Shown here: positions 33,378-41,814 of the stretch, one piece after another
Position numbering within the stretch: the stretch's first letter is position 1
Layout: each line of letters opens with the position of its first letter
DNA from: Flavobacteriales bacterium UBA7666
Lineage (GTDB): Bacteria > Bacteroidota > Bacteroidia > Flavobacteriales_D > Crocinitomicaceae
Reading direction: 5' to 3'
Length of the DNA: 64,000 nt
Assembly (NCBI GenBank): GCA_002483265.1
Contig: DLHO01000009.1
Location: forward strand, 101,128-165,127
The notes under the pieces: model-generated
The model's input: only the letters and a program-made list of their open reading frames with translations
Database searches by the model: none
Told to the model about the DNA's origin: nothing
Translations under genes and position numbers: made by a program

Positions 33378-34691
33378 TCATTTTGTTTTATCCAATGGAA
33401 AAGTAACAATCTCCCCATTTTTCAGAATCACTTTATAGAATAATTTTGTAGGTTTCTTCGGATTGTCAAATTCGATGATAAGATCGTTTTTATAGCTGTT
33501 ATCGTACCCGTTTTTGGCAAAGAAAACGGTTTCACTATATGGAATCAACTCCTGCGTTTTTCCAAAGATCAGTTTATTATTTTCAATTCTAAGATTGACA
33601 TCCCCATAATTCCCTGATAAATTGGGGTTTAGTTTGACAGGTTCGCTATTCAATTTCAGTTTACTGTACATTTCATACCAGTTCAGGTAATTTTTGCGCG
33701 GTTCACTTGTTTCCTCCTGTTTCCATTTTGAAAACAACAATTCCTGGATCTTGTATATTGCCAAATCAGATTGGATTTCCACGTCCGGAATTACACCTAC
33801 CTTTTCCCAGTTGCTATTGGTTACCGGTGAAAGCACTCTTCCGGATGGGACAAAAGCAATGAATCCATTTTCTATGGGTAGTAATTCACCTGAATGAGCA
33901 CCTCCCCAAGTTTTTTTACCGACGACAACAGCTCTTTTGTATGCCTGCATGGCATACGGAAAGGCTTCAGCGGCAGAACCGGTTTTGGCGCTGACAATGA
34001 TATATAATGGTTTATCCGGAACACGTTTGCCATTGATTGTAAACAAGGACCATTCCTGAATCAGCTCATTGGCTTCCCGGTTGTAATTAGTCAGTAATAA
34101 TTTATTGTCTCCTTCTTCAAAAAAGTAACTGGCAAGAAATTGTCCCATTTTCCCGCTTCCTCCACCATTATTAGAAAGGTCAATAATGTAGGCGTCAACG
34201 TTTCTCAGGAATGTCATAGAAGCTTCAGCTGCCTTAAATGCGGCTTCTGTTTCATAGAATTGGTTTATTTTTAAATAACCAATATTTCCATTCAGAATTT
34301 CTACTTTCTCAAAACCATAGTTTGAAGATTTTTCATCAGGATTTTCCGCTTCAGAACCCGGATCTGGCGTGTCTACTGCTTGCTTAAGGGCATTGTATTG
34401 TTGTTCATCAAATATAAATCGCAAGTGAACATCATCACTAAGGCTTCTGATTGTATCATCAATTGCTTTAGCAAAAGCGTTTCGATCATTCGGAAGTTTC
34501 ATCACATTCAAGGTGGAACTTATTTTTTGAGCTTTATCCTCAAATACATAAGATTTTATCAAACGTTCAGAAAAGGATGTGACAATTGTTTTTTTTTCAG
34601 GTTCCGTGAGTTCAGTCTGTTGTCCGATAACTGAAAAGGGCACTATGCATAAAAAAGTGTACCCGAGAAATAGATTCCAATAATTCTTCAT
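33378..34691 (-). CDS. S41 family peptidase (C-terminal processing / tail-specific type)
   Basis: 437 aa. Signal peptide 1-23. The N-terminal helical part (25-115) resembles the N-lobe of IRBP/tricorn-like S41 enzymes. The protease core has NIGYLKINQF at 135-145, IIDLSNNGGGSG near 169-180, nucleophile Ser239 in AKTGSAAEAFPYA and VVVGKKTWGGAHSG near 255-268, where a Lys or Gly-rich loop completes the site. No PDZ domain is seen. Periplasmic or outer-membrane. Monocistronic; a weak CCGC-ATATA-GCGG hairpin downstream (33298-33310) may end it. Confidence 0.85.
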   Translation of the reverse strand: MKNYWNLFLGYTFLCIVPFSVIGQQTELTEPEKKTIVTSFSERLIKSYVFEDKAQKISSTLNVMKLPNDRNAFAKAIDDTIRSLSDDVHLRFIFDEQQYNALKQAVDTPDPGSEAENPDEKSSNYGFEKVEILNGNIGYLKINQFYETEAAFKAAEASMTFLRNVDAYIIDLSNNGGGSGKMGQFLASYFFEEGDNKLLLTNYNREANELIQEWSLFTINGKRVPDKPLYIIVSAKTGSAAEAFPYAMQAYKRAVVVGKKTWGGAHSGELLPIENGFIAFVPSGRVLSPVTNSNWEKVGVIPDVEIQSDLAIYKIQELLFSKWKQEETSEPRKNYLNWYEMYSKLKLNSEPVKLNPNLSGNYGDVNLRIENNKLIFGKTQELIPYSETVFFAKNGYDNSYKNDLIIEFDNPKKPTKLFYKVILKNGEIVTFPLDKTK

Positions 34692-34899
34692 AAGTTGATG
34701 TGTTTTATTTACTTAAAACGAGATAATAGCTCAAAATGGGGGGGATTATTTTTTCATTCTTAAAATGAGGGAATTTATTAAAAGTGAAAATAGACAATTG
34801 AGTCCCGATAGTTATCGGTATGATAAGAGGAGGATGGGTGTTTTAAATTGAAAGCAACGTTTTATCTTTTCAATTTTACATTCTCCATTCTCAATTAAT

Positions 34900-35940
34900 T
34901 CACTTTTTCTTTGAAGACTTATGTGAAATTTCGAATTTTCCGATTTTGACAAAAAATCCTCCTTTTTGCGTTTCTGTTGCCTTTCCGGTTTGGAAATCTA
35001 CCGGAGTTTTTGTTTTCTCAGAGAGCGTATTGGTGATAATCGGAATCGGATTTTTCATGTTCGAACCACCGGTATGTACTGCTAAATCTTTACTTGGTGC
35101 TTTCTCAACGTCTTCATTGAACGTTGGAGCAACCGGTTGTTTATCGTCTTTTACCTGAGGCAAAATAGTGGGGTGATGCGGTTTGTTTTCTGCAACCGGG
35201 TTTTTCTCCAATTCAGGTTGAACAGGAATCAATTGATCCGGACTGTTTTTCTCTTTTTGATTCGGATTGCGTGGATTGTCTGAATGCGGTGCTGCATTCG
35301 CATTGTTTTTTTGTGCAACGAACGAGTTGTTTTCCTCGATCGGATTGGTAGAAGGAACCACTTTGAACGATTTTTTACTGTCCGGTTTTGGTTGGTTTCC
35401 TGTTCTGTTATTCAGAGCGGTGGTAGGCAGATTTGTTTCTTTCGCGTTATTAAATCCTAATTGGAAAAATAAAAGCAATACCGCAGCTGCACTGGCTAAT
35501 CCGACAATAAGTTTCCATGGAATAAGAACAACCTCTTTTTCTTTCAGGTCTTCTTTATTTGGATAAGCCACAAAAGAAGCTTCCAAACGTGTTTCCCGGT
35601 AAGCTGCAACCAATTTTTGTGCTTCCGGATTTGAAGTTAAATAGTTATCAAACAATTTTTCTTCCTTAGCAGAAAGCACCTGTTCTACTTTTCCGATCGC
35701 GAAATAGTCCAGATTTTCATTGGTAACGATGGAAAGGTCTTCCTTTTTTAGCAAGAATTTTTGAAGCGGATCCATTTTTTCAGGAGCATCATCCAGGAAT
35801 AGTAATTCCTCTTCAACCTGTAAATCCGGGTGAGCAGCTAAGAACTCTTCAAACGCAACACGCTCAGCTTCGGAAAGAGTTCCTTCCAAATAATCCAGGT
35901 AAAAGGATTCGTAATTGTCGATATGAATGAGTTTTTTCAT
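34900..35940 (-). CDS. Anti-sigma factor, membrane-spanning
   Basis: 346 aa. The N-terminal cytoplasmic part (1-135) has the LDYLEGTLSEAERVAFEEFLAAHPDLQ zinc-free anti-sigma helix bundle, seen twice (again at AKEEKLFDNYLTSNPEAQ). A single TM helix (about 144-162) is followed by a Pro/Asn/Lys-rich periplasmic region of about 180 residues, ending FFVKIGKFEISHKSSKKK. It overlaps the sigma gene by 4 bases, the usual sigma/anti-sigma arrangement. The signal it senses is unknown. Confidence 0.85.
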   Translation of the reverse strand: MKKLIHIDNYESFYLDYLEGTLSEAERVAFEEFLAAHPDLQVEEELLFLDDAPEKMDPLQKFLLKKEDLSIVTNENLDYFAIGKVEQVLSAKEEKLFDNYLTSNPEAQKLVAAYRETRLEASFVAYPNKEDLKEKEVVLIPWKLIVGLASAAAVLLLFFQLGFNNAKETNLPTTALNNRTGNQPKPDSKKSFKVVPSTNPIEENNSFVAQKNNANAAPHSDNPRNPNQKEKNSPDQLIPVQPELEKNPVAENKPHHPTILPQVKDDKQPVAPTFNEDVEKAPSKDLAVHTGGSNMKNPIPIITNTLSEKTKTPVDFQTGKATETQKGGFFVKIGKFEISHKSSKKK

Positions 35941-36422
35941 GCTACTAATTCTGTTGATTTTAAGTAGTTCTTTAAGGTTTGACGAGCTCTAAAGATATAC
36001 ACTTTTACTTGCGATTCGTTCAGGTTCGTAATTTCTGCTATTTCATTGTAATTGTATCCTTCATAATCTCTTAAAAGAATGACCGTTTTTTGAATTTCCG
36101 GTAATTTGTTTACTGCTTCTTGCAGCGTTTTCTGAACGTCGAACAAGTGACTTAAGGGATCATCTTGTTTTATATCTTCACTCTCAAAGCTGGTTGTGCG
36201 TTTTTCTTTTTTCAGCGTATCCACCATTTGATGGTAAGCTGTGGTAAACAAATACGACTTTGCTTTTGCAGCATCAATGCTTTCGTGTTTCTCCCAAACC
36301 TTCGCAAACGTTTCCTGAACAACGTCTTCAGACAACATGCGATTTTGGGTGTGTTTGACTACAAACCGATAAAGATTATCAGCATACAATTCAACTGCCT
36401 CATTGTATTCTTTCCTAGTCAT
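35937..36422 (-). CDS. ECF sigma factor, RpoE type
   Basis: 161 aa from the ATG at 36422 (the open frame reaches a TTG at 36437). Region 2 shows ELYADNLYRFVVKHTQNRMLSEDVVQETFAKVWEKHESI; region 4 shows LPEIQKTVILLRDYEGYNYNEIAEITNLNESQVKVYIFRARQTLKNYL. It directs RNA polymerase to a small regulon and is held by the anti-sigma encoded 4 bases downstream. Because the pair is not next to a TonB receptor, it is not obviously of the FecI/FecR kind. A TAACTTTA near-match lies about 40 bases upstream. Confidence 0.92.
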   Translation of the reverse strand: MTRKEYNEAVELYADNLYRFVVKHTQNRMLSEDVVQETFAKVWEKHESIDAAKAKSYLFTTAYHQMVDTLKKEKRTTSFESEDIKQDDPLSHLFDVQKTLQEAVNKLPEIQKTVILLRDYEGYNYNEIAEITNLNESQVKVYIFRARQTLKNYLKSTELVA

Positions 36423-36511
36423 GTAGTCGTTTAACAATCCTAAGACCGTTTCATGGTTATAAAGTTACAGCTGAAATTGATTTTTTTTGAAAAAAGTTCT
36501 AAAACCCCTGT

Positions 36512-36540
36512 TTTGTAGTAGTTTATAAAGTGTAATATTG
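36512..36540 (+). promoter_or_regulatory. Promoter of the 36563 gene
   Basis: TTTG (36512-36515), 17-base spacer, TAATATTG (36533-36540), one mismatch in the -7 box. The box ends one base before an in-frame ATG (36542), which favours the ATG at 36563 as the start. Confidence 0.5.
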
Positions 36541-36562
36541 TATGGATTTAACAAATTTCCTT

Positions 36563-37009
36563 ATGAAACTAATAGTACTATTCTTTTTAACTTTTTCCGG
36601 ATTTTCGATCACAAGAGCTCAATGCGATGCAGATGTTCGTGAAGCTTTCGGGGGAGTTTCTTCCATCACCATTTACAATACGTATATCACCATTGGTGCC
36701 ATTGCGGATGCTCATGTGAATGAGGTGTATGACGCCACGCGTGTAAAAGAATTAATGGGTGAACAAACTTCGATGCTGCAATCTGTAATCGATATGCTTT
36801 CCAAATGCAAGGTGGTAAAAACGGACGGACTTACCGCAGACGATGTTGTTTACATCAAGGACTTGATTGCTTGTTTGGAATCCTTAAAAGCGGAAGCACA
36901 AGGTTTGAGTGATTATGCCGGTTCCAAAAGTGAGGATGCACAAGCGAGGTATAATTCAAACAGGGATAAAGCCTGGGGACAAATAAAAGCCATATTGGGA
37001 TTGGAGTAA
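36563..37009 (+). CDS. Exported hypothetical protein, 148 aa
   Basis: From the ATG at 36563 the protein begins MKLIVLFFLTFSGFSITRAQ, a clean signal peptide; the ATG at 36542 would add MDLTNFL. The mature part is helical with a four-helix look (HVNEVYDATRVKELMGEQTSMLQSVIDMLSKC, DVVYIKDLIACLESLKAEAQGL) and two Cys that could bridge helices. No domain recognised. The 37042 membrane-protein gene follows by 32 bases on the same strand. Confidence 0.65.
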   Translation: MKLIVLFFLTFSGFSITRAQCDADVREAFGGVSSITIYNTYITIGAIADAHVNEVYDATRVKELMGEQTSMLQSVIDMLSKCKVVKTDGLTADDVVYIKDLIACLESLKAEAQGLSDYAGSKSEDAQARYNSNRDKAWGQIKAILGLE

Positions 37010-37041
37010 TTGTTTTCCTGAATTTGTTTTGATTGTTGAGG

Positions 37042-37749
37042 ATGACAGAAAAGAAGGAATTCTTGTTCAATCGTTTTTGGTTTCAGGAAGTGGTTTCATT
37101 GATTATGAAATTGCATCCGGTGATTTTGTTTCTGCTTGGATGGCTGGATTCAAAAGAAAGTTTTCTGGTATTGATTCTGGGGTATCTCATCTTTGCTTTG
37201 CGGATTCAAATCGCCATGGGGATTTCCTTTGTTTACGATTATAAATTGCATGTCTTGCAAGCAATCGGTAGATCAACTCTGTCAAGGTTTGGATCAGCAG
37301 TATCCTATATTATTGGATTTGCGGTCGTTTTGTCTGTCTGGCTTTTTATTTACCTTATTTTCTTCGGGATGTATTATGATTCGGTTGCGCGTCAATACAC
37401 CTATGGAGGTCCGGGACCGTTTGATGGAGAATCAGGTCGCTTGCTTATTCAAACACTTTGGATCAATGGAATTTACTTTTTAATCTTAGAAGGAATTCAC
37501 CTAAGAAAATTAGTGAAGGAACTAACACCACAGAAACACGACTTAATGCGCGCTATCTTTTTAAATGTTCCTTTGCAAAGCCTGAATAAGTGGGCTGCTT
37601 TTCCAATGATCTGGCTGATGATTTGTTCTGCAGGTTTCATCTTTTTGTGCACTGCAAGAGCGTTTCAGGGCGCAATTATTCTCTATTTTAAATTTGACGT
37701 GGGTTTTACTTTTCTGAAACGTTTGGAGAAACGGAAAATGAACTCTTAG
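37042..37749 (+). CDS. Hypothetical integral membrane protein, 235 aa
   Basis: ATG at 37042 after TTGAGG; a TTG at 37033 would add three residues. Predicted TM helices lie at about 20-36, 42-62, 88-112, 145-158 and 190-212. A polar GGPGPFDGESGR loop separates TM3 and TM4. No family recognised. It may be co-transcribed with the small exported protein upstream and ends at a clear terminator. Confidence 0.62.
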   Translation: MTEKKEFLFNRFWFQEVVSLIMKLHPVILFLLGWLDSKESFLVLILGYLIFALRIQIAMGISFVYDYKLHVLQAIGRSTLSRFGSAVSYIIGFAVVLSVWLFIYLIFFGMYYDSVARQYTYGGPGPFDGESGRLLIQTLWINGIYFLILEGIHLRKLVKELTPQKHDLMRAIFLNVPLQSLNKWAAFPMIWLMICSAGFIFLCTARAFQGAIILYFKFDVGFTFLKRLEKRKMNS

Positions 37750-37780
37750 AATTCAGACTATAATGTTTTCTTGAATTTTA

Positions 37781-37812
37781 AAAAGAAGGAATTCGTTAGA
37801 ACCCCTTCTTTT
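37781..37812 (+). terminator. Intrinsic terminator of the 37042 gene
   Basis: AAAAGAAGG (37781-37789) pairs with CCTTCTTTT (37804-37812) around a 14-base loop, 31 bases past the stop; the arm itself ends in TTTT. Confidence 0.65.
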
Positions 37813-38073
37813 AACCTAACACTAGTAGCTCTAATACTATACTGCTTGAAACAAAGGTAACGGTGAGGATTAATGGGAACTTTGTTTTTTTGCTGATAGC
37901 GTTAAATTCTTTACGGATGGTTGTAAATAAGGATGTCAATACGTTGTTTTTAGTTGAAAAGATGCATTGCATTTTCGATAAACAGTTTCTTTGGTAGCTG
38001 TAAAAGCTATTTTATTTTTGTGAATGGCTGGAAATTGTTTGTGGAAAATGCAGGTTATCATCATCGGAGACCG
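37813..38073. other. Intergenic stretch without a visible gene
   Basis: With the terminator and the promoter below this makes up the 336-base gap before the response regulator. It contains an orphan TACCTTTG on the minus strand (37852-37859) with no reading frame after it. Nothing else recognisable. Confidence 0.3.
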
Positions 38074-38081
38074 TAATTTTG
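38074..38081 (+). promoter_or_regulatory. -7 box TAATTTTG of the response regulator
   Basis: Exact TAnnTTTG match ending 4 bases before the ATG at 38086; another leaderless arrangement. No -33 TTG at the right distance. Confidence 0.5.
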
Positions 38082-38085
38082 TGAA

Positions 38086-38811
38086 ATGCTCAACAAATCC
38101 AGACAATATACAGCCATTGTCATTGATGATGAAACACTCGATAGAAAGCTGATTAAGGAATTGATAAGTCAATACATTCATGGCATTGTCATTCTGAATG
38201 ATTATCCGGACATCGTTCAAGGTGAGGCAGCAATCCGTGCTTCTAAGCCAGATATTGTTTTTCTGGATATCAATATGCCAGGTGGAAATGGTTTTGATTT
38301 GCTTGATAGGTTTTCCAAGAATCACCGGGATTTTTTGCTCGTTTTTATAACCGGCCATGATGAATATGGTATCCGAGCTGTTAAATCCGGAGCTTTTGAC
38401 TACTTATTGAAACCAATAGACATCGATGAATTAATCATGCTCTCGGATAAGATTTTAGATTATTTTGAAGATAACTCCAAGGCATCTGAGGCATCTATTT
38501 CCGTGTTCACAAATCGGGAAAGGGAAATTCTTTCAGAATCCGATATTGTTTGCATAGAAGCAAACGGAAGCTATTCCCGAATTTATTTGTTGGACGGTTC
38601 GGAAAGATTGGTCTCAAAGAATGTGACACAACTGATGATTGAACTGAACGGTCAGAAAATTAAGCGTGTCCACAGATCATTTGCGATAAATCCTTCCTTG
38701 GTAAGGAGTTATCGGGTTAGTGGGGGAGAATTTGATGTAGATCTTCCCAATGGTGTTTTGGCCAAGGTCTCCAGGAAATTCAAAAAAGAATTTAAATTGT
38801 ATGTGGGTTAA
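38086..38811 (+). CDS. LytTR-family response regulator
   Basis: 241 aa. Receiver domain 8-125 with Asp14/Asp15 in IVIDDE, phospho-acceptor Asp61 in VFLDINMPGGNGFD, a Thr in LVFITGHDEYG and Lys in LLKPID. The LytTR DNA-binding domain (about 140-241) shows IVCIEANGSYSRIYLLDG and IKRVHRSFAINPSLVRSY. It should bind direct repeats upstream of target promoters. Its last 11 bases overlap the sensor kinase start. It is a candidate regulator of the adhesin cluster that begins 3 kb downstream. Confidence 0.92.
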   Translation: MLNKSRQYTAIVIDDETLDRKLIKELISQYIHGIVILNDYPDIVQGEAAIRASKPDIVFLDINMPGGNGFDLLDRFSKNHRDFLLVFITGHDEYGIRAVKSGAFDYLLKPIDIDELIMLSDKILDYFEDNSKASEASISVFTNREREILSESDIVCIEANGSYSRIYLLDGSERLVSKNVTQLMIELNGQKIKRVHRSFAINPSLVRSYRVSGGEFDVDLPNGVLAKVSRKFKKEFKLYVG

Positions 38812-41710
38812 AGGGCTTGTTGTTGCACTCGTAGTAATCTGTAGTCTTCATTCAAGAGGTCAAAGTTACATACTTGAAAAATACGGGGATAAACAAGGCT
38901 TGAACCACAGTGTGGTTTATCGGGTTTTTCAGGATTCCGAAGGATTTGTTTGGGCAGCAACCGATAATGGATTAAATCGTTTTGAAGGGGAAGATTTTTC
39001 TTCGATGAATAATCGCTCCGAGCTGATTTCCGATTATTTATTCGGGATGACCGAGTTGAAATCGGGAATTTTATTTTCAAGTTACAATAATGGGCTGGTG
39101 TATTATTCTTTTCGCGACAAAACCTTCCGGAAGTATAAGAAATCGGAGCAAGTAGCCAAACCGATCGATAGTTATGTTCACGGGGATTTTCTGCTGGTAA
39201 TTGATAATGTTGCAACACTTTGGATCATTAAGAATGGAAAGACGATTGCTCGAATGCCATCTGTGTCCTGTGTGTTTGAGTCGGATGGGAAAATCTATCT
39301 GGCAGCAGGTCTGGCCGGTATTCTGGAATTGAAACTTACTGGGGATTCGTATTCTCTCGGTACTCTCTACCGGAGTAAAAACCAGTACATGGTTCAGATT
39401 GTTCCTATGGAAAATGGAAACTGGATGGTTGTTTCAGCGGAGGAATTGCTGGAATTTAATCCGGTTTCAAAGGAGATGTCCGTTTTGAAGGGCACAGAAG
39501 GGATTTCCATGTATATGACAGGATATAAACCGGCATTTAAAGATTCTTACGGAACAATCTGGTTAGGGTTGCTGGACGGGAATGTGTATCAGTACAATGA
39601 AAACCAGCAACATTTGAACCTGATCTTTGAACGCACCGTTGTGAACCAGTTTTTTGAAGATAAAGACCGGAATCTGTGGATTGCAACGTATGGGTTCGGG
39701 TTGTGGAAAATCGCTCCTTTCCGAGCTCGGGAATATTTATTCGACGGGCATTTGAGTACGGGATTTGGAGTTGTTTCACGTGGCAAGTCCAGTTATTTTG
39801 TAGGGTACCGCCAATTGTATCTTCGTGGAAATGAACCCCAAATGCTTCGAGATATTAATTTGTTCCGGAAACAGGTCCGGACTGAAAATCTGCAAGGGAT
39901 TGTTTATGTGGATGATAAACAGTTTTTTTATTGCCGAAAATATACCTTGTATTACAATGACTGGAAAAATCTGACTTATGAGGTGAAGACCGAAAGTTCG
40001 AATAAAAACTTGTTAATTTCTCAGGTGCTTCCGATAAATGGGCATCAATTTATCATAACAACCCGGAAAGGAGCTTTCCTATTTGATAAGCAAAAAAGAG
40101 AAGCCAAGTACTTTGAGACACTGAAAAATAAAATCGTTTACAGCGTGCATTATGCCAATCAAACTTTGGCATTTTGCACCAACAAAGGTGTTTTTGTTGG
40201 AAATTTGAAAAAACTTACGCGTGTTCGATTTCCGCAACAGCAGCAGACAGAATCGATTCGCTCTGTATTGTTATTTGATTCGAACAGATTGATTGCGGGT
40301 TCCAATAAACAGATCTTTTATTTTAATCGGTATTCCGGAAAACGGAAGGTGCTTTGCAAAGATGTTTTTTGTTCGAAAATTATAAGTGCCTACGGGTATG
40401 TTTGGGCACTCTGCGATAAGGGATTGATTCGAATAAACAAAGATAACCTGAAGGCAGACCTGATCTCATCCGATTACGGGATTCCGACTTGGGCTAAATC
40501 TTTAATTGTGAAAAACGGTAAATTCTATATCATGTACCGGGATCGGGTTCTTGAACTGTCAGCTCACAATTTATTGAAGCAGCATTTCAGGAGAAAGCTC
40601 CGGTTGAATCTGGATTTTGTGATTTTCGGGGAAGAGGAGTATTATACTATTCCTGATCATGTTTTACTGAAAGAACCACTTAAGAAGGCGGTTTTTAAGT
40701 TTGTACTTCCAAGGCATATGTATGCAAGCGGTTCCCGTTTTTTTGTCAAAGTCAACGATGAAATCGAGCTCGAGGGATCCGTAAGAGGTCGTTTTAGTCT
40801 CTTGAACCTCCCACATGGAACGAATAAGTTTAAGTTCTTTGCTCTGGATGAGAATAGCAAAATAATTGCTCAAAAAAGCTATTACATTTATAATCCGTAT
40901 CCATTTTGGCGCCACCCGATGGTGCTGATCATCTATTTGATATTACTTATTGCGTTCATTTGGTTTATTTTCTCCAAACGGCTTCAAAAATTAAACAAAC
41001 GGAAAGCATTGGAATTGGAAACGAACAGGCTGGTTTATGAATTGAAGCAAAAATCGCTCATGAATATGCTGAATCCTCATTTTCTAAACAATGCAATCAA
41101 TTCCATTCAGGCATTTGTGGTGATGAACGATCAGCGAAAAACACTGAAGTACTTGTCCCAGTTTGCGCGATTAATGCGTTTAAACCTCGAGTTGCTGAAT
41201 TCGAGTATGGTTCCTTTAAGCAAAGAGGTTGAAAGTATCCGTTTTTATACCGATTTTGAGCAGGTAAGAACTTCCCGTAAGTTTGAGTTCCTGACTATTA
41301 TAAATACCTCGCGAGATTTGAAGGAGTTTCAGGTTCCGTCCTTCATTATTCAACCTTTTGTAGAAAATGCTATCTGGCATGGAATTCTGACCACCAATGA
41401 TTCCAAATTAAAAGGGAGGATCATTCTGGAATTGGAAGAACGGGAAAAAGACATTCTGATTTGTGTAGATGATAACGGTATTGGGATCAAAGAATCTTTG
41501 ATTAATAAAACCGAAAATGCCTTAAAAATTTCTTTGGGAACACAAATCATTAAGGAACGATTTGAGATTTTCAAGAAGGTAGCCCCCCATTACGGAATCC
41601 AAATCATTGATAAATCGGAATCCGGAGGCAAAGGAACACTGGTAAAAATTACCGTTCCTAAAATTATTTCAGAAGAAATGATTGATGAATTAGCCAGTCG
41701 TAAAAAATAA
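38801..41710 (+). CDS. LytS-type sensor histidine kinase with two-propeller extracellular domain
   Basis: 969 aa from the ATG at 38801, giving signal peptide MWVKGLVVALVVICSLHSRG; the frame reaches 38750 but that would overlap the regulator by 62 bases. The periplasmic part has ligand-binding beta-propeller repeats (VWAATDNGLNRFEG, IWLGLLDGNVYQY, LWIATYGFGLWKI) and a Y_Y_Y-type Ig domain near 610-700. A single TM helix lies at about 707-727. The kinase is the His_kinase (LytS) type with His near residue 760 in NPHFLNNAINSIQ, followed by an ATPase domain with QPFVENAIWHG and DDNGIGIKESL. It signals to the overlapping LytTR regulator. Confidence 0.9.
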   Translation: MWVKGLVVALVVICSLHSRGQSYILEKYGDKQGLNHSVVYRVFQDSEGFVWAATDNGLNRFEGEDFSSMNNRSELISDYLFGMTELKSGILFSSYNNGLVYYSFRDKTFRKYKKSEQVAKPIDSYVHGDFLLVIDNVATLWIIKNGKTIARMPSVSCVFESDGKIYLAAGLAGILELKLTGDSYSLGTLYRSKNQYMVQIVPMENGNWMVVSAEELLEFNPVSKEMSVLKGTEGISMYMTGYKPAFKDSYGTIWLGLLDGNVYQYNENQQHLNLIFERTVVNQFFEDKDRNLWIATYGFGLWKIAPFRAREYLFDGHLSTGFGVVSRGKSSYFVGYRQLYLRGNEPQMLRDINLFRKQVRTENLQGIVYVDDKQFFYCRKYTLYYNDWKNLTYEVKTESSNKNLLISQVLPINGHQFIITTRKGAFLFDKQKREAKYFETLKNKIVYSVHYANQTLAFCTNKGVFVGNLKKLTRVRFPQQQQTESIRSVLLFDSNRLIAGSNKQIFYFNRYSGKRKVLCKDVFCSKIISAYGYVWALCDKGLIRINKDNLKADLISSDYGIPTWAKSLIVKNGKFYIMYRDRVLELSAHNLLKQHFRRKLRLNLDFVIFGEEEYYTIPDHVLLKEPLKKAVFKFVLPRHMYASGSRFFVKVNDEIELEGSVRGRFSLLNLPHGTNKFKFFALDENSKIIAQKSYYIYNPYPFWRHPMVLIIYLILLIAFIWFIFSKRLQKLNKRKALELETNRLVYELKQKSLMNMLNPHFLNNAINSIQAFVVMNDQRKTLKYLSQFARLMRLNLELLNSSMVPLSKEVESIRFYTDFEQVRTSRKFEFLTIINTSRDLKEFQVPSFIIQPFVENAIWHGILTTNDSKLKGRIILELEEREKDILICVDDNGIGIKESLINKTENALKISLGTQIIKERFEIFKKVAPHYGIQIIDKSESGGKGTLVKITVPKIISEEMIDELASRKK

Positions 41711-41731
41711 CCTGCGGTCCGCAAAAATTAG

Positions 41732-41763
41732 TTGAATTCCTCATTTTAGTCACTCTACTTTTG
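41732..41763 (+). promoter_or_regulatory. Promoter of the adhesin cluster
   Basis: TTG (41732-41734), 21-base spacer, TACTTTTG (41756-41763): both elements match. It gives a leader of about 45 bases before the ATG at 41815, so the adhesin can be transcribed separately from the two-component genes. Confidence 0.6.
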
Positions 41764-41814
41764 GTAAGTTATTAGCGATTGCTACGACAACTTACTAACT
41801 AATTGTTACGGATT

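Noticed and set aside
37936..38358. Minus-strand frame of 140 codons at the response-regulator start
   Set aside because: It overlaps the response-regulator coding strand and its promoter and lacks a recognisable domain.
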